DNA of 26,021 nt, taken from CAZYXZ01 sp964651395. GTDB taxonomy: Bacteria; Actinomycetota; Actinomycetes; BP-191. The DNA lies in assembly GCA_964651395.1 (NCBI GenBank), contig CAZYXZ010000044.1, forward strand, positions 1 through 26,021, given 5' to 3'. Shown piece after piece: positions 15,248 to 23,448 of the stretch (the first letter of the stretch is position 1; each line of letters opens with the position of its first letter). A program made the translations under genes and the position numbers. The notes under the pieces were generated by a model. The model searched no databases. It worked only from the letters and a program-made list of their open reading frames with translations, and was not told where the DNA came from.

Positions 15248-15691
15248 CTAGCTGTTGCGCTTGAGGTTCCAGTCGACCGTCATCGCGCCGGTCTCGCCGT
15301 CCGCGGTGGCGATGACGATCTCGACCGGGAACCACGAGCTGCCCTCGGAGCGCATCTCGGCCAGGACGTCGTCGCGCGGCTTGCCCAACGTGGCGGAGAC
15401 GGTGAAGTCGCCCTTCGCCACCTTCTTGTAGCGGATCTCCGCGCGACCGGGCAGCGGCGTCGCCTCGGCCAGGGCCTCCTCGAAGTTCAGGATCGTCACG
15501 ATGCCCGAGGCCGACTCACCGAGGCTGAACTGCACGCCGGCGTGCGGCCCGCCGAGGTGGTTGTGCAGGTCCGGACGGTCCGGCACACGGAGGACCACCC
15601 GCTCCAGCGAGAGCTCGACGAACTCCGTGCCCATGGTTGCCACGAACGGCACGAGCTTGGAGTAGAAGTCGGGGAATGCCTCGAGGTCCAC
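15248..15691 (-). CDS. DUF4442-type hotdog-fold protein
   Basis: A 147-aa protein with a single hotdog domain. The segment HNHLGGPHAGVQFSLGESASG corresponds to the active-site turn and helix of thioesterase-like proteins of the DUF4442/YiiD-C group; the C-terminus ends in paired strands (WFPVEIVIATADGE, MTVDWNLKR). Acyl-CoA or acyl-carrier thioesterase activity is plausible but unproven for this group. The start is a GTG at 15691, only 2 bp after the stop of the upstream TylF-like methyltransferase gene, so the two form an operon. No membrane segment or signal peptide is seen. Confidence 0.8.
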   Translation of the reverse strand: MDLEAFPDFYSKLVPFVATMGTEFVELSLERVVLRVPDRPDLHNHLGGPHAGVQFSLGESASGIVTILNFEEALAEATPLPGRAEIRYKKVAKGDFTVSATLGKPRDDVLAEMRSEGSSWFPVEIVIATADGETGAMTVDWNLKRNS

Positions 15692-15693
15692 GG

Positions 15694-16422
15694 CTAGACC
15701 TTTCGCTCGTCGCCGGTCAGGACGGCCCAGCAGATCGACGTGGTGGGCAGCCGCTGCAGCGTCAGCCGGGGCACGTCGAGGGCCTCGGCCATCGCGGTGG
15801 TCTCTCCCGGGAAGTCCGCGGAGTGCACCTCGTCGAACGCCACGATCGCGCCGGCCGGCATGAGTGGCAGGAACAGCTCCAGCGCACGCCTCGTCGGCTC
15901 GTAGAGGTCGAAGTCGAGGTAGAGCAGCGACACCAGGAGATGCGGGTTCGCGGCGACGTACGCCGGTCCGGTCTCCAGGAAGTCGCCGGCGACCAGCTCG
16001 ATCTTGGGGATGTCACCCAGCGCGCGTCCGACGTCGAACCGGTCGATGCTGCCCTGCAGCTCGGCCTGGGTCGCGCCCGCGTAGTTGCCGACGTAGGCGT
16101 GCTCGCTGCCCGTGGCGGCGTCCGCCTCGTGCACCGACGGGAAGCCCTCGAACGTGTCGAATCCGACGATGCGGCGGCGGTGGTTGAGCGGCTCCAGGAG
16201 CGCCGAGACGGTGGCCCAGGTGAACAGGCCGCCGCCGTCGTGGACTCCGCACTCGACGATGGATCCCTGGACGCCCGCCGCCTGCTTGAAGATCTCGTAG
16301 CGCACGAGGAAGCGGGACAGGCTCGTGCGGTCCGCGAACCGCGGGAACGCCGCGAGCCGTGCGGCGACGCTCGCGCTGCTCGCCGCGAAGTGACTCTCGG
16401 CGTCCTGCGTCAGATCCCTCAT
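15694..16422 (-). CDS. TylF/MycF-family O-methyltransferase
   Basis: A 242-aa protein of the family that includes the macrolide sugar O-methyltransferases TylF and MycF, which are Mg2+- and SAM-dependent. Signature blocks are GSIVECGVHDGGGLFTWAT (SAM loop), RRIVGFDTFEGFPSVHEADA, and LLYLDFDLYEPTRRALELF with the metal-binding acidic residues. The family also occurs outside antibiotic clusters, and no glycosyltransferase or polyketide synthase lies beside this gene, so the substrate may be a different sugar or a housekeeping metabolite. The ATG at 16420-16422 has TAGGCT exactly at -12 to -7 and no ribosome binding site. It is the first gene of a two-gene operon with the DUF4442 protein and is divergent from the VOC gene. 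Confidence 0.87.
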   Translation of the reverse strand: MRDLTQDAESHFAASSASVAARLAAFPRFADRTSLSRFLVRYEIFKQAAGVQGSIVECGVHDGGGLFTWATVSALLEPLNHRRRIVGFDTFEGFPSVHEADAATGSEHAYVGNYAGATQAELQGSIDRFDVGRALGDIPKIELVAGDFLETGPAYVAANPHLLVSLLYLDFDLYEPTRRALELFLPLMPAGAIVAFDEVHSADFPGETTAMAEALDVPRLTLQRLPTTSICWAVLTGDERKV

Positions 16423-16428
16423 GCGCCG

Positions 16429-16434
16429 AGCCTA
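16429..16434 (-). promoter_or_regulatory. Candidate leaderless -10 box of the TylF-like gene (TAGGCT)
   Basis: TAGGCT on the minus strand at -12 to -7 of the ATG, with no Shine-Dalgarno sequence in between. It fits a transcript starting at the start codon. Confidence 0.5.
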
Positions 16435-16444
16435 GCGACGATCT

Positions 16445-16486
16445 CCGGGGCGGGTACGCTCGGTCCGCACGTCGCCGACGTGGCGC
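16445..16486 (+). repeat. Partial copy of the tRNA-Thr promoter and 5' end
   Basis: This block repeats the region 16985-17023 in the same orientation. CCGGGG, the 10-mer GGTACGCTCG and the 15-mer TCGCCGACGTGGCGC are identical and in the same order, with 3 nt more between the last two. In the downstream copy the 15-mer begins 2 nt before the mature tRNA-Thr, covering its acceptor strand and the start of the D-arm. After GGCGC the similarity fades. The VOC gene lies between the two copies. TACGCT (16455-16460) is retained and probably serves as the VOC promoter. Confidence 0.7.
16455..16460 (+). promoter_or_regulatory. Candidate -10 box of the VOC gene (TACGCT)
   Basis: TACGCT matches TAnnnT and is identical to the -10 candidate of tRNA-Thr. 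Transcription from about 16467 would give a leader holding the strong ribosome binding site AGGAGGAGG at 16495-16503. Confidence 0.4.
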
Positions 16487-16965
16487 GATCGGGCAGGAGG
16501 AGGTGCGTCACGCCGACTCTTCTGCTCGGTACGAACCACGTGAACCTGACCGTCAGCGACCTGAAGCGCAGCAGCGACTGGTACTGCCGGATCCTCGGCC
16601 TGACCGTCGTCAGCAATCACGAGAACGTCGGTCCGCCGTACTTCAACACGGACACCTACAACGGGCTGTTCGACCTGACCACGCTGTCGTACGTCGTGGG
16701 GCTCGTCCAACACCCGGACGGCCTGGCCGGCGACTTCGACGAGCGGCGCGTAGGTCTGGACCACGTCGGGTTCCAGGTTCCCAACCGGTCGGACCTCGAT
16801 GACTGGGTGCGGCACCTCGATGAGCAGTCGGTGCCCCACTCCGGTGTCGTCGCTGCGCCCTACGCTGACGTCGTCAACTTCCGGGATCCGGACGGGATCG
16901 CGCTCGAGCTATCCGTCGCCAAGATGGACTTCTGGGCCGACCTCGTCGGGCAGGTCACCGGCTGA
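16480..16965 (+). CDS. VOC-family (glyoxalase/extradiol dioxygenase-like) protein
   Basis: Vicinal oxygen chelate fold protein with two beta-alpha-beta-beta-beta modules. The first opens with TNHVNLTVSDLKRSSDWYCRI, the second with RVGLDHVGFQV, and RDPDGIALELS carries the usual terminal Glu. The two His and this Glu could form the metal site; the Glu normally ending module 1 in glyoxalase I is not evident. The start is unclear. The best ribosome binding site (AGGAGGAGG, 16495-16503) is followed by GTC-ACG-CCG, not by a standard start codon. The listed GTG at 16480 is in frame but lies upstream of that site, inside the tRNA-derived repeat. The other in-frame GTG (16540) would delete the first metal-ligand strand. 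The true protein probably begins near 16507. Substrate unknown. Confidence 0.78.
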   Translation: MARSGRRRCVTPTLLLGTNHVNLTVSDLKRSSDWYCRILGLTVVSNHENVGPPYFNTDTYNGLFDLTTLSYVVGLVQHPDGLAGDFDERRVGLDHVGFQVPNRSDLDDWVRHLDEQSVPHSGVVAAPYADVVNFRDPDGIALELSVAKMDFWADLVGQVTG

Positions 16966-16994
16966 CGGACGACGCCCTGCGTCACCGGGGTCGG

Positions 16995-17000
16995 TACGCT
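16995..17000 (+). promoter_or_regulatory. Candidate -10 box of tRNA-Thr (TACGCT)
   Basis: TACGCT ends 10 nt before the mature tRNA, a normal distance for a tRNA promoter with a short 5' leader. The same element precedes the VOC gene. Confidence 0.45.
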
Positions 17001-17010
17001 CGTCACCTTC

Positions 17011-17084
17011 GCCGACGTGGCGCAATTGGCTAGCGCAGCCGACTTGTAATCGGCAGGTTCCCGGTTCGATTCCGGGCGTCGGCT
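17011..17084 (+). tRNA. tRNA-Thr (anticodon TGT)
   Basis: A full cloverleaf can be drawn. The acceptor stem GCCGACG (17011-17017) pairs with CGTCGGC (17077-17083), with discriminator T at 17084. The anticodon stem GCCGA/TCGGC encloses the loop CTTGTAA with anticodon TGT at 17045-17047. The T-arm CCCGG-TTCGATT-CCGGG precedes the acceptor 3' strand. CCA is not encoded (TCAAG follows), so it would be added after transcription. It reads ACA and, by wobble, other threonine codons. The 5' part and promoter are partly duplicated upstream at 16445-16486. Confidence 0.95.
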
Positions 17085-17102
17085 CAAGGGAAGGGGGACG
17101 CA

Positions 17103-17321
17103 GTGAGCGCTTCACAGGTCGTGTACGGCGTCGTGATCCTCGTGCTCGTCGCCCTGGCCGCGGGCACGGTCGCCCTGGTGCGTCGCGACCGCCCCCCGCA
17201 GCCCGACCTGGGCGACGGCCCGGAGCTGGGCAGCGGCTACGGCACGGCGCTCGCCCCGGGGCGCAACGCCCGGATCATCGACGATCACCTGCGCAAGTCC
17301 GGAGAGACACCCGCCGAGTAG
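17103..17321 (+). CDS. Small single-pass membrane protein of unknown function
   Basis: A 72-aa protein with one N-terminal transmembrane helix (about residues 6-26, VVYGVVILVLVALAAGTVAL), a short basic stop-transfer (RRDR) and a hydrophilic, probably cytoplasmic tail of about 45 residues rich in Pro, Gly and Asp. The GTG start at 17103 follows AAGGGGGAC with good spacing, which supports expression. The ORF begins 18 bp after the tRNA and may be co-transcribed with it. It is not a known family to me; the predicted topology is the only functional hint. Confidence 0.65.
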   Translation: MSASQVVYGVVILVLVALAAGTVALVRRDRPPQPDLGDGPELGSGYGTALAPGRNARIIDDHLRKSGETPAE

Positions 17322-17358
17322 CCTGCCCTTCCCGGTGGCCCGCCTGGCGGGGTCCGGG

Positions 17359-17364
17359 TATCGT
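17359..17364 (+). promoter_or_regulatory. Candidate -10 box of gltBD (TATCGT)
   Basis: TATCGT in the 126-bp gap before gltB matches TAnnnT and would give a leader of about 77 nt. Just downstream, GTTAC (17365-17369) and GTTAAC (17376-17381) face each other. They slightly resemble a GlnR half-site pair, but spacing, sequence and position relative to the start of transcription fit poorly. Confidence 0.3.
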
Positions 17365-17447
17365 GTTACCACTGCGTTAACGGGCCATGGTCGTCCCTGC
17401 CGCAGAGCCGACGGAAAACCGACGTTCGCTCTCAGGGAGACCGCTGG

Positions 17448-20400
17448 ATGCCCGCTCCTCAAGGCCTTTACGACCCCCGGTTCGAGCACGACGCCTGCGG
17501 CGTCGCGTTCGTCGTGGACATGCACGGCCGCGCGCGCCGGCAGATCGTCCAGATGGGCCTGCGCTCGCTGTGCAACCTCGACCACCGCGGCGCCACGGGC
17601 GCCGAGGCCAACGTCGGGGACGGCGCCGGCATCCTGATCCAGGTCCCCGACGCCTTCCTCCGCGACGTCGTCGACTTCGAGCTGCCCCCGGCCGGCGGCT
17701 ACGCCGTGGGCTGCGCGTTCCTGCCCCGCGACCCCGACGCGTGCGCCGCGAAGGTGGCTGCCGTGACCAAGGTGGTCGCGAGCGAGGGTATGCAGGTGCT
17801 CGGCTGGCGCGACGTGCCCGTCGACAACTCGATGATCGGCGCGATGGCGCGCGACGTGGAGCCGACGTTCCGGCAGATGTTCATCGCCGGCGCCGAGGGC
17901 GAGCTGACCGGGTTGGACCTGGAGCGGCGCGCGTACATCGTCCGCAAGCGGATCGAGCACGAGCTCGGCAGCAACGGCGACGGCGTCTACTTCCCGAGCC
18001 TGTCCGGCCGCACCCTGATCTACAAAGGGATGCTGCGCAGCGGCCAGCTCGAGGAGTTCTACCTCGACCTCCACGACGAGCGGCTGGTCAGCGCGCTCGT
18101 CCTGGTCCACTCGCGTTTCTCGACCAACACGTTCCCGTCGTGGCCGCTGGCACACCCGTACCGGTTCGTCGCGCACAACGGCGAGATCAACACCGTGCAG
18201 GGCAACCAGAACTGGATGCGCGCCCGCGAGGCGCTGCTCGAGACCGACCTGCTGCCCGGTGACCTCGAGCGCATCTTCCCGATCTGCACGCCGGGGGCGA
18301 GCGACACCGCCCGCTTCGACGAGGTGCTCGAGCTGCTGCACCTCGGCGGCCGGTCCCTGCCGCACAGCGTGCTGATGATGATCCCGGAGGCCTGGGAGAA
18401 CCACGAGTCGATGCCGGAGTGGAAGCGCGCGTTCTACCGCTACCACGCGTCGCTCATGGAGCCCTGGGACGGCCCCGCATCGATCGCCTTCACCGACGGC
18501 ACCGTCATCGGCGCGGTCCTCGACCGCAACGGCCTGCGCCCGTCGCGCTACTGGGTCACCGCCGACGGCCTCGTCGTCATGGCTTCCGAGGTCGGCGTGC
18601 TCGGCATCAATCAGAGCAACATCGTGCAGAAGGGCCGGTTGCAGCCCGGCAAGATGTTCCTCGTCGACACCGCGCAGGGGCGCATCGTCGGCGACGAGGA
18701 GATCAAGCGGGAGCTGGCCGACCAGCTCCCGTACGACGAGTGGCTGCACGCGGGTCTCGCGCATCTCGACGACCTGCCGCCACGCGACTTCCTCACCCCC
18801 CATGCCAGCTCGATCGTGCGCGACCAGCGGGTCTTCGGCTACACCACCGAGGAGCTGAAGATCCTCGTCTCGCCCATGGCGAAGAACGCGTACGAGGCAC
18901 TGGGCTCGATGGGCACGGACACGCCGATCGCGGTGCTCTCGCAGCGGCCGCGACTGCTCTTCGACTACTTCTCGCAGCTCTTCGCGCAGGTGACCAACCC
19001 GCCGCTCGACGCGATCCGGGAAGAGCTGGTCACCTCGATGTCGGCGTGTGTCGGCCCGGAGGGCAACTTGCTCGAGCCGACTCCGGCGTCCTGCCGGCAG
19101 GTCGTGCTGCCGCAGCCGATCATCAGCAACGAGGAGCTGGCCAAGCTCCTCTACATCAACGACGACGGCGACATGCCGGGCTTCAAGCCGTTCACCGTCG
19201 ACGGGCTGTTCCCGGTCGCCGAGGGTGGCGAGGGCCTGCGCCGCGCGATCGAGGAGATCCGCCAGAACGTCAGTGCCGCGATCGCCGACGGCGCGAAGGT
19301 CATCATCCTGTCCGACCGCTACAGCTCGGCGGAGATGGCGCCCATCCCCTCGCTGCTGCTGACGTCCGCGGTGCACCACCACCTGATCCGCGAGCGCACG
19401 CGTACCAAGGTCGGCCTGGTCATCGAGACCGGCGAGGCGCGCGAGGTGCACCACATGGCGCTGCTCATCGGCTACGGCGCCGCGGCCATCAACCCCTACC
19501 TCGCGTTCCTGTCCATCGGCGACCTCATCGCGAACGGCCACGTCACCGGCGTCACCGAGCGGCAGGCGGTGCGTAACTACATCAAGGCCTGCACCAAGGG
19601 CGTGCTCAAGGTCATGTCCAAGATGGGCATCTCCACGGTCGCGTCGTACACCGGCGCGCAGGTCTTCGAGGCCATCGGCCTCGGTCACGACCTGGTCGAC
19701 GAGTACTTCACCGGCACCACCAGCCGGCTCGGCGGCGTCGACCTGGACGTGCTGGCCGCGGAGGTCGCGGCGCGGCACCGCTTCGCCTACCCGGACCGCC
19801 CGGAGGAGCTCGCCCACCGCGACCTCTGGCAGGGCGGCGAGTACCAGTGGCGCCGCGAGGGCGAGATCCACCTGTTCAACCCCGAGACGGTCTTCCGCCT
19901 CCAGCACGCCACGAGGACCAAGCGCTACGACGTCTTCAAGCAGTACACGGCGTCGGTCAACGAGCAGGCTGTGAATCTCTCGACATTGCGAGGCCTGTTC
20001 CGGTTCGCCGACGGGGTCCGCCCGCCCGTGCCGATCGAGGAGGTCGAGCCGGTCGCCGAGATCGTGAAGCGGTTCTCGACCGGCGCGATGTCCTACGGCT
20101 CCATCTCCAAGGAGGCGCACGAGACCCTGGCCATCGCGATGAACCGGATCGGCGCGCGGTCCAACACCGGCGAGGGCGGCGAGGACGCCGACCGCTACGT
20201 TCCGGACGAGAACGGCGACCTACGGCGCTCCGCCATCAAGCAAGTGGCCTCCGCCCGGTTCGGCGTGACCAGCGAGTACCTCACCAACGCCGACGACCTG
20301 CAGATCAAGATGGCGCAGGGAGCGAAGCCGGGTGAGGGTGGTCAGCTGCCCGGCGGCAAGGTCTACCCCTGGATCGCGCGGACGCGGCACTCGACGCCGG

Positions 20401-21995
20401 GTGTCGGGCTGATCTCCCCGCCCCCGCACCACGACATCTACTCGATCGAAGACCTCAAGCAGCTCATCCACGACCTCAAGAACTCCAACCCCGCAGCGCG
20501 CGTGCACGTGAAGCTGGTCGCCGAGGTCGGCGTCGGCACCGTCGCAGCCGGGGTAGCCAAGGCCAAGGCGGACGTCGTCCTGATCTCAGGGCACGACGGC
20601 GGCACCGGCGCGTCGCCGCTGACGTCGTTGAAGCACGCCGGCGCGCCGTGGGAGCTCGGCCTCGCCGAGACTCAGCAGACGCTCCTGCTCAACGGGCTGC
20701 GCGACCGGATCGTCGTGCAGACCGACGGGCAGTTGAAGACCGGCCGCGACGTCGTGATCGCGGCGCTTCTCGGGGCCGAGGAGTTCGGCTTCGCCAGCGC
20801 GCCGCTGGTCGTGAGCGGCTGCATCATGATGCGGGTCTGCCACCTCGACACCTGTCCGGTCGGGGTGGCGACGCAGAGCCCGGAGCTGCGCAAGAGGTTC
20901 AGTGGCAAGCCCGAGTTCGTCGTGACCTTCTTCGAGTACATCGCCGAGGAGGTCCGCGAGCTGCTCGCACAGCTCGGCTTCCGCACCCTCGCCGAAGCGG
21001 TCGGTCACGTCGAGATGCTCGATACGGACGCGGCGATCGGACACTGGAAGTCCCGCGGGCTCGACCTCACTCCGATCCTGCATCGGCCCGAGTCGCCGTG
21101 GGAGCAGGACATGTACTGCACCCAGGGCCAGGACCACGGCCTCGACCAGGCGCTCGACAACGAGCTCATCGCGTACGCGCGGCCGGCGCTCGAGAGCGGC
21201 GAGCCGGTGCTCATCGACCTGCCGATCCGCAACGTCAACCGCACGGTCGGCACGATGCTCGGCCACGAGGTCACCAAGCGCTACGGCGGCGCCGGGCTGC
21301 CGACGGACACGATCCAGGTGCACTTCACCGGCTCCGCCGGGCAGAGCTTCGGCGCCTTCGTGCCGAGCGGCATCACCCTGCGGCTCGAGGGCGACGCCAA
21401 CGACTACTTCGGCAAGGGGCTGTCCGGCGGCCGGCTCGTGCTCCGGCCGCCACGGGATACCCACCCCGACTTCGTCGCGGAGCAGAACGTCGTGGCCGGC
21501 AACGTCATCCTCTACGGCGCCACCGGCGGCGAGGCGTACCTGCGCGGCCTGGTCGGCGAGCGGTTCTGCGTCCGCAACTCGGGCGCGACCGCGGTCGTCG
21601 AGGGTGTCGGGGACCACGGCTGCGAGTACATGACCGGCGGGCGCGTCGTCGTCCTCGGCGAGACCGGTCGCAACTTCGGCGCCGGGATGTCCGGCGGGGT
21701 CGCGTACGTCTACGACCCCGAGGACACCTTCCTGAACCGCCTGAACCTGGAGATGGTCGACCTGGACCCGCTCGACGACGACGACCGCGACTTCCTGCGC
21801 ACCGCCGTACGGACGCACGAGCGCGAGACCGGCTCGCCGGTCGCGGCGCGGCTGCTGTCGCGCTGGCACGAGGAGACACGGCACTTCAAGAAGGTCATGC
21901 CCAAGGACTACAAGCGGGTGCTCGAGGCCGCGCGCATGGCCGAGGAGAAGGGCCTCGACCTGGACGAGGCGATCATGGCGGTGGCCCGTGGCTGA
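17448..21995 (+). CDS. gltB: Glutamate synthase large subunit (GltB)
   Basis: Large subunit of glutamate synthase (GOGAT), 1515 aa, the usual size. It takes the amide of glutamine and transfers ammonia to 2-oxoglutarate. The catalytic Cys17 (HDACGVAF) should become the N-terminus after removal of a 16-residue propeptide. The order is class II glutamine amidotransferase (about 17-410), central domain (about 470-760), FMN-binding synthase domain (about 820-1200) and GXGXG beta-helix (about 1260-1450). The [3Fe-4S] cysteines are Cys1125, Cys1131 and Cys1136 (CIMMRVCHLDTC). ATG at 17448 follows AGGGAGA. The gltD GTG overlaps its end by 8 bp. Long open frames on the opposite strand are composition artefacts. 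Confidence 0.98.
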   Translation: MPAPQGLYDPRFEHDACGVAFVVDMHGRARRQIVQMGLRSLCNLDHRGATGAEANVGDGAGILIQVPDAFLRDVVDFELPPAGGYAVGCAFLPRDPDACAAKVAAVTKVVASEGMQVLGWRDVPVDNSMIGAMARDVEPTFRQMFIAGAEGELTGLDLERRAYIVRKRIEHELGSNGDGVYFPSLSGRTLIYKGMLRSGQLEEFYLDLHDERLVSALVLVHSRFSTNTFPSWPLAHPYRFVAHNGEINTVQGNQNWMRAREALLETDLLPGDLERIFPICTPGASDTARFDEVLELLHLGGRSLPHSVLMMIPEAWENHESMPEWKRAFYRYHASLMEPWDGPASIAFTDGTVIGAVLDRNGLRPSRYWVTADGLVVMASEVGVLGINQSNIVQKGRLQPGKMFLVDTAQGRIVGDEEIKRELADQLPYDEWLHAGLAHLDDLPPRDFLTPHASSIVRDQRVFGYTTEELKILVSPMAKNAYEALGSMGTDTPIAVLSQRPRLLFDYFSQLFAQVTNPPLDAIREELVTSMSACVGPEGNLLEPTPASCRQVVLPQPIISNEELAKLLYINDDGDMPGFKPFTVDGLFPVAEGGEGLRRAIEEIRQNVSAAIADGAKVIILSDRYSSAEMAPIPSLLLTSAVHHHLIRERTRTKVGLVIETGEAREVHHMALLIGYGAAAINPYLAFLSIGDLIANGHVTGVTERQAVRNYIKACTKGVLKVMSKMGISTVASYTGAQVFEAIGLGHDLVDEYFTGTTSRLGGVDLDVLAAEVAARHRFAYPDRPEELAHRDLWQGGEYQWRREGEIHLFNPETVFRLQHATRTKRYDVFKQYTASVNEQAVNLSTLRGLFRFADGVRPPVPIEEVEPVAEIVKRFSTGAMSYGSISKEAHETLAIAMNRIGARSNTGEGGEDADRYVPDENGDLRRSAIKQVASARFGVTSEYLTNADDLQIKMAQGAKPGEGGQLPGGKVYPWIARTRHSTPGVGLISPPPHHDIYSIEDLKQLIHDLKNSNPAARVHVKLVAEVGVGTVAAGVAKAKADVVLISGHDGGTGASPLTSLKHAGAPWELGLAETQQTLLLNGLRDRIVVQTDGQLKTGRDVVIAALLGAEEFGFASAPLVVSGCIMMRVCHLDTCPVGVATQSPELRKRFSGKPEFVVTFFEYIAEEVRELLAQLGFRTLAEAVGHVEMLDTDAAIGHWKSRGLDLTPILHRPESPWEQDMYCTQGQDHGLDQALDNELIAYARPALESGEPVLIDLPIRNVNRTVGTMLGHEVTKRYGGAGLPTDTIQVHFTGSAGQSFGAFVPSGITLRLEGDANDYFGKGLSGGRLVLRPPRDTHPDFVAEQNVVAGNVILYGATGGEAYLRGLVGERFCVRNSGATAVVEGVGDHGCEYMTGGRVVVLGETGRNFGAGMSGGVAYVYDPEDTFLNRLNLEMVDLDPLDDDDRDFLRTAVRTHERETGSPVAARLLSRWHEETRHFKKVMPKDYKRVLEAARMAEEKGLDLDEAIMAVARG

Positions 21996-23439
21996 CCCCA
22001 CCGGCTTCCTCAAGCACGGCCGCCAGCTCCCGACGCGTCGCCCGGTCCCGGTTCGCCTGCTCGACTGGCAGGAGGTCTACGAGGACTTCCCCGAGGCCGA
22101 CCTCAAGAAGCAGGCCGCGCGGTGCATGGACTGCGGCATCCCGTTCTGCAACAACGGCTGCCCGCTGGGCAACCTGATCCCAGACTGGAACGACCTGGTC
22201 TACCGCGGTCACTGGCACGAGGCCATCGACCGGCTGCACGCGACGAACAACTTCCCCGAGTTCACCGGACGGCTCTGCCCCGCGCCGTGCGAGGCGGCGT
22301 GCGTGCTCGGCATCAACCAGGACCCGGTCACCATCAAGCAGGTCGAGGTCGAGATCATCGACCGCGCGTGGGACGAGGGCTGGGTCACGCCGCTCCCGCC
22401 GTCGGCGCAGACCGGCAAGACGGTCGCGGTCGTCGGCTCCGGCCCGGCCGGGCTGGCCGCCGCGCAGCAGCTCACGCGTGCCGGCCACGCCGTCACCGTC
22501 CTCGAGCGGGCCGACCGGATCGGCGGCCTGCTCCGCTACGGCATCCCCGAGTTCAAGATGGAGAAGCGACACCTCGACCGCAGGCTCGAGCAGATGCGCG
22601 CGGAGGGCACCGTCTTCCGCGCCGGCGTGAACGTGGGGGTCGACATCACCGCCGAGCAGCTCCGCGCGGACTTCGACGCGGTGGTGCTGGCCGGCGGCGC
22701 GACCGCCGCGCGCGACCTGCCGATTCCCGGGCGGGAGCTGGCCGGCATCTACCAGGCGATGGAGTACCTGCCGCTGTCCAACCGCGTGCAGGAGGGCGAC
22801 CTCGAGTCGCCGCCGATCAGCGCCGACGGCAAGCGCGTCGTCATCATCGGCGGCGGCGACACCGGCGCCGACTGCCTCGGTACGGCGCTGCGCCAGGGCG
22901 CACTGTCCGTGCACCAGTTCGAGATCCTGCCCGAGCCGCCGAAGACCCGGCCGGACGCGAACCCGTGGCCGACCTGGCCGATGATCTTCCGGGTCAGCTC
23001 GGCGCACGAGGAGGGTTGCGAGCGGGTCTTCGCCGTCAACACCGAGCGATTCCTGGCCGACGACGCCGGCAACGTATGCGGGCTGCGGGCGCACGAGGTC
23101 GAGATGGTGGAGGGCAGGTTCGACAAGATCGAGGGCACCGACTTCGACCTCGACTGCGACCTGGTCCTGCTGGCCATGGGCTTCCTCGGACCGCAGCGCG
23201 AGGGGCTGGTCGAGGCGCTCGGCGTCGAGCTCGACTCGCGCAGCAATGTGGCGCGGGACGCCTCGTTCGCGACCTCGGTGGAGGGTGTGTTCGCCGCGGG
23301 CGACCTCGGTCGCGGGCAGAGCCTGATCGTGTGGGCGATCGCCGAAGGGCGGTCCTGTGCCGCCGCCGTCGACCAGTGGCTCATGGGGGAGACGCTGCTG
23401 CCCGCGCCGATCCTGCCGACGACCCGGCCGTTGATGTGA
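21988..23439 (+). CDS. gltD: Glutamate synthase small subunit (GltD)
   Basis: Small subunit of GOGAT, 483 aa, which passes electrons from NADPH through FAD and iron-sulfur clusters to GltB. The N-terminal cysteine-rich part holds CMDCGIPFCNNGCP and CPAPCEAAC, which bind the [4Fe-4S] clusters. The FAD Rossmann motif is VVGSGPAGLAAAQQL (about 149-163). The NADP-binding motif is VIIGGGDTGADC, and the C-terminal FAD segment is GVFAAGDLGRGQSLIVWAI. The GTG start at 21988 lies 8 bp inside gltB, so subunit synthesis is coupled. The stop is 9 bp from that of the convergent secreted-protein gene. Confidence 0.97.
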   Translation: MADPTGFLKHGRQLPTRRPVPVRLLDWQEVYEDFPEADLKKQAARCMDCGIPFCNNGCPLGNLIPDWNDLVYRGHWHEAIDRLHATNNFPEFTGRLCPAPCEAACVLGINQDPVTIKQVEVEIIDRAWDEGWVTPLPPSAQTGKTVAVVGSGPAGLAAAQQLTRAGHAVTVLERADRIGGLLRYGIPEFKMEKRHLDRRLEQMRAEGTVFRAGVNVGVDITAEQLRADFDAVVLAGGATAARDLPIPGRELAGIYQAMEYLPLSNRVQEGDLESPPISADGKRVVIIGGGDTGADCLGTALRQGALSVHQFEILPEPPKTRPDANPWPTWPMIFRVSSAHEEGCERVFAVNTERFLADDAGNVCGLRAHEVEMVEGRFDKIEGTDFDLDCDLVLLAMGFLGPQREGLVEALGVELDSRSNVARDASFATSVEGVFAAGDLGRGQSLIVWAIAEGRSCAAAVDQWLMGETLLPAPILPTTRPLM

Positions 23440-23448
23440 GGCGAGGCG

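Noticed and set aside
17365..17381. GlnR box upstream of gltB (GTTAC-n6-GTTAAC)
   Set aside because: The second half does not fit the GnnAC half-site at 6-bp spacing, no second pair is present, and the site lies at the probable transcription start rather than upstream as expected for an activator.
17112..20120. A 1002-codon open frame on the minus strand opposite gltB
   Set aside because: The sense strand encodes intact GltB with all catalytic motifs. The antisense frame gives a low-complexity Arg/Val/Asp/Leu-rich product, typical of frames opposite GC-rich genes with strong third-position GC.
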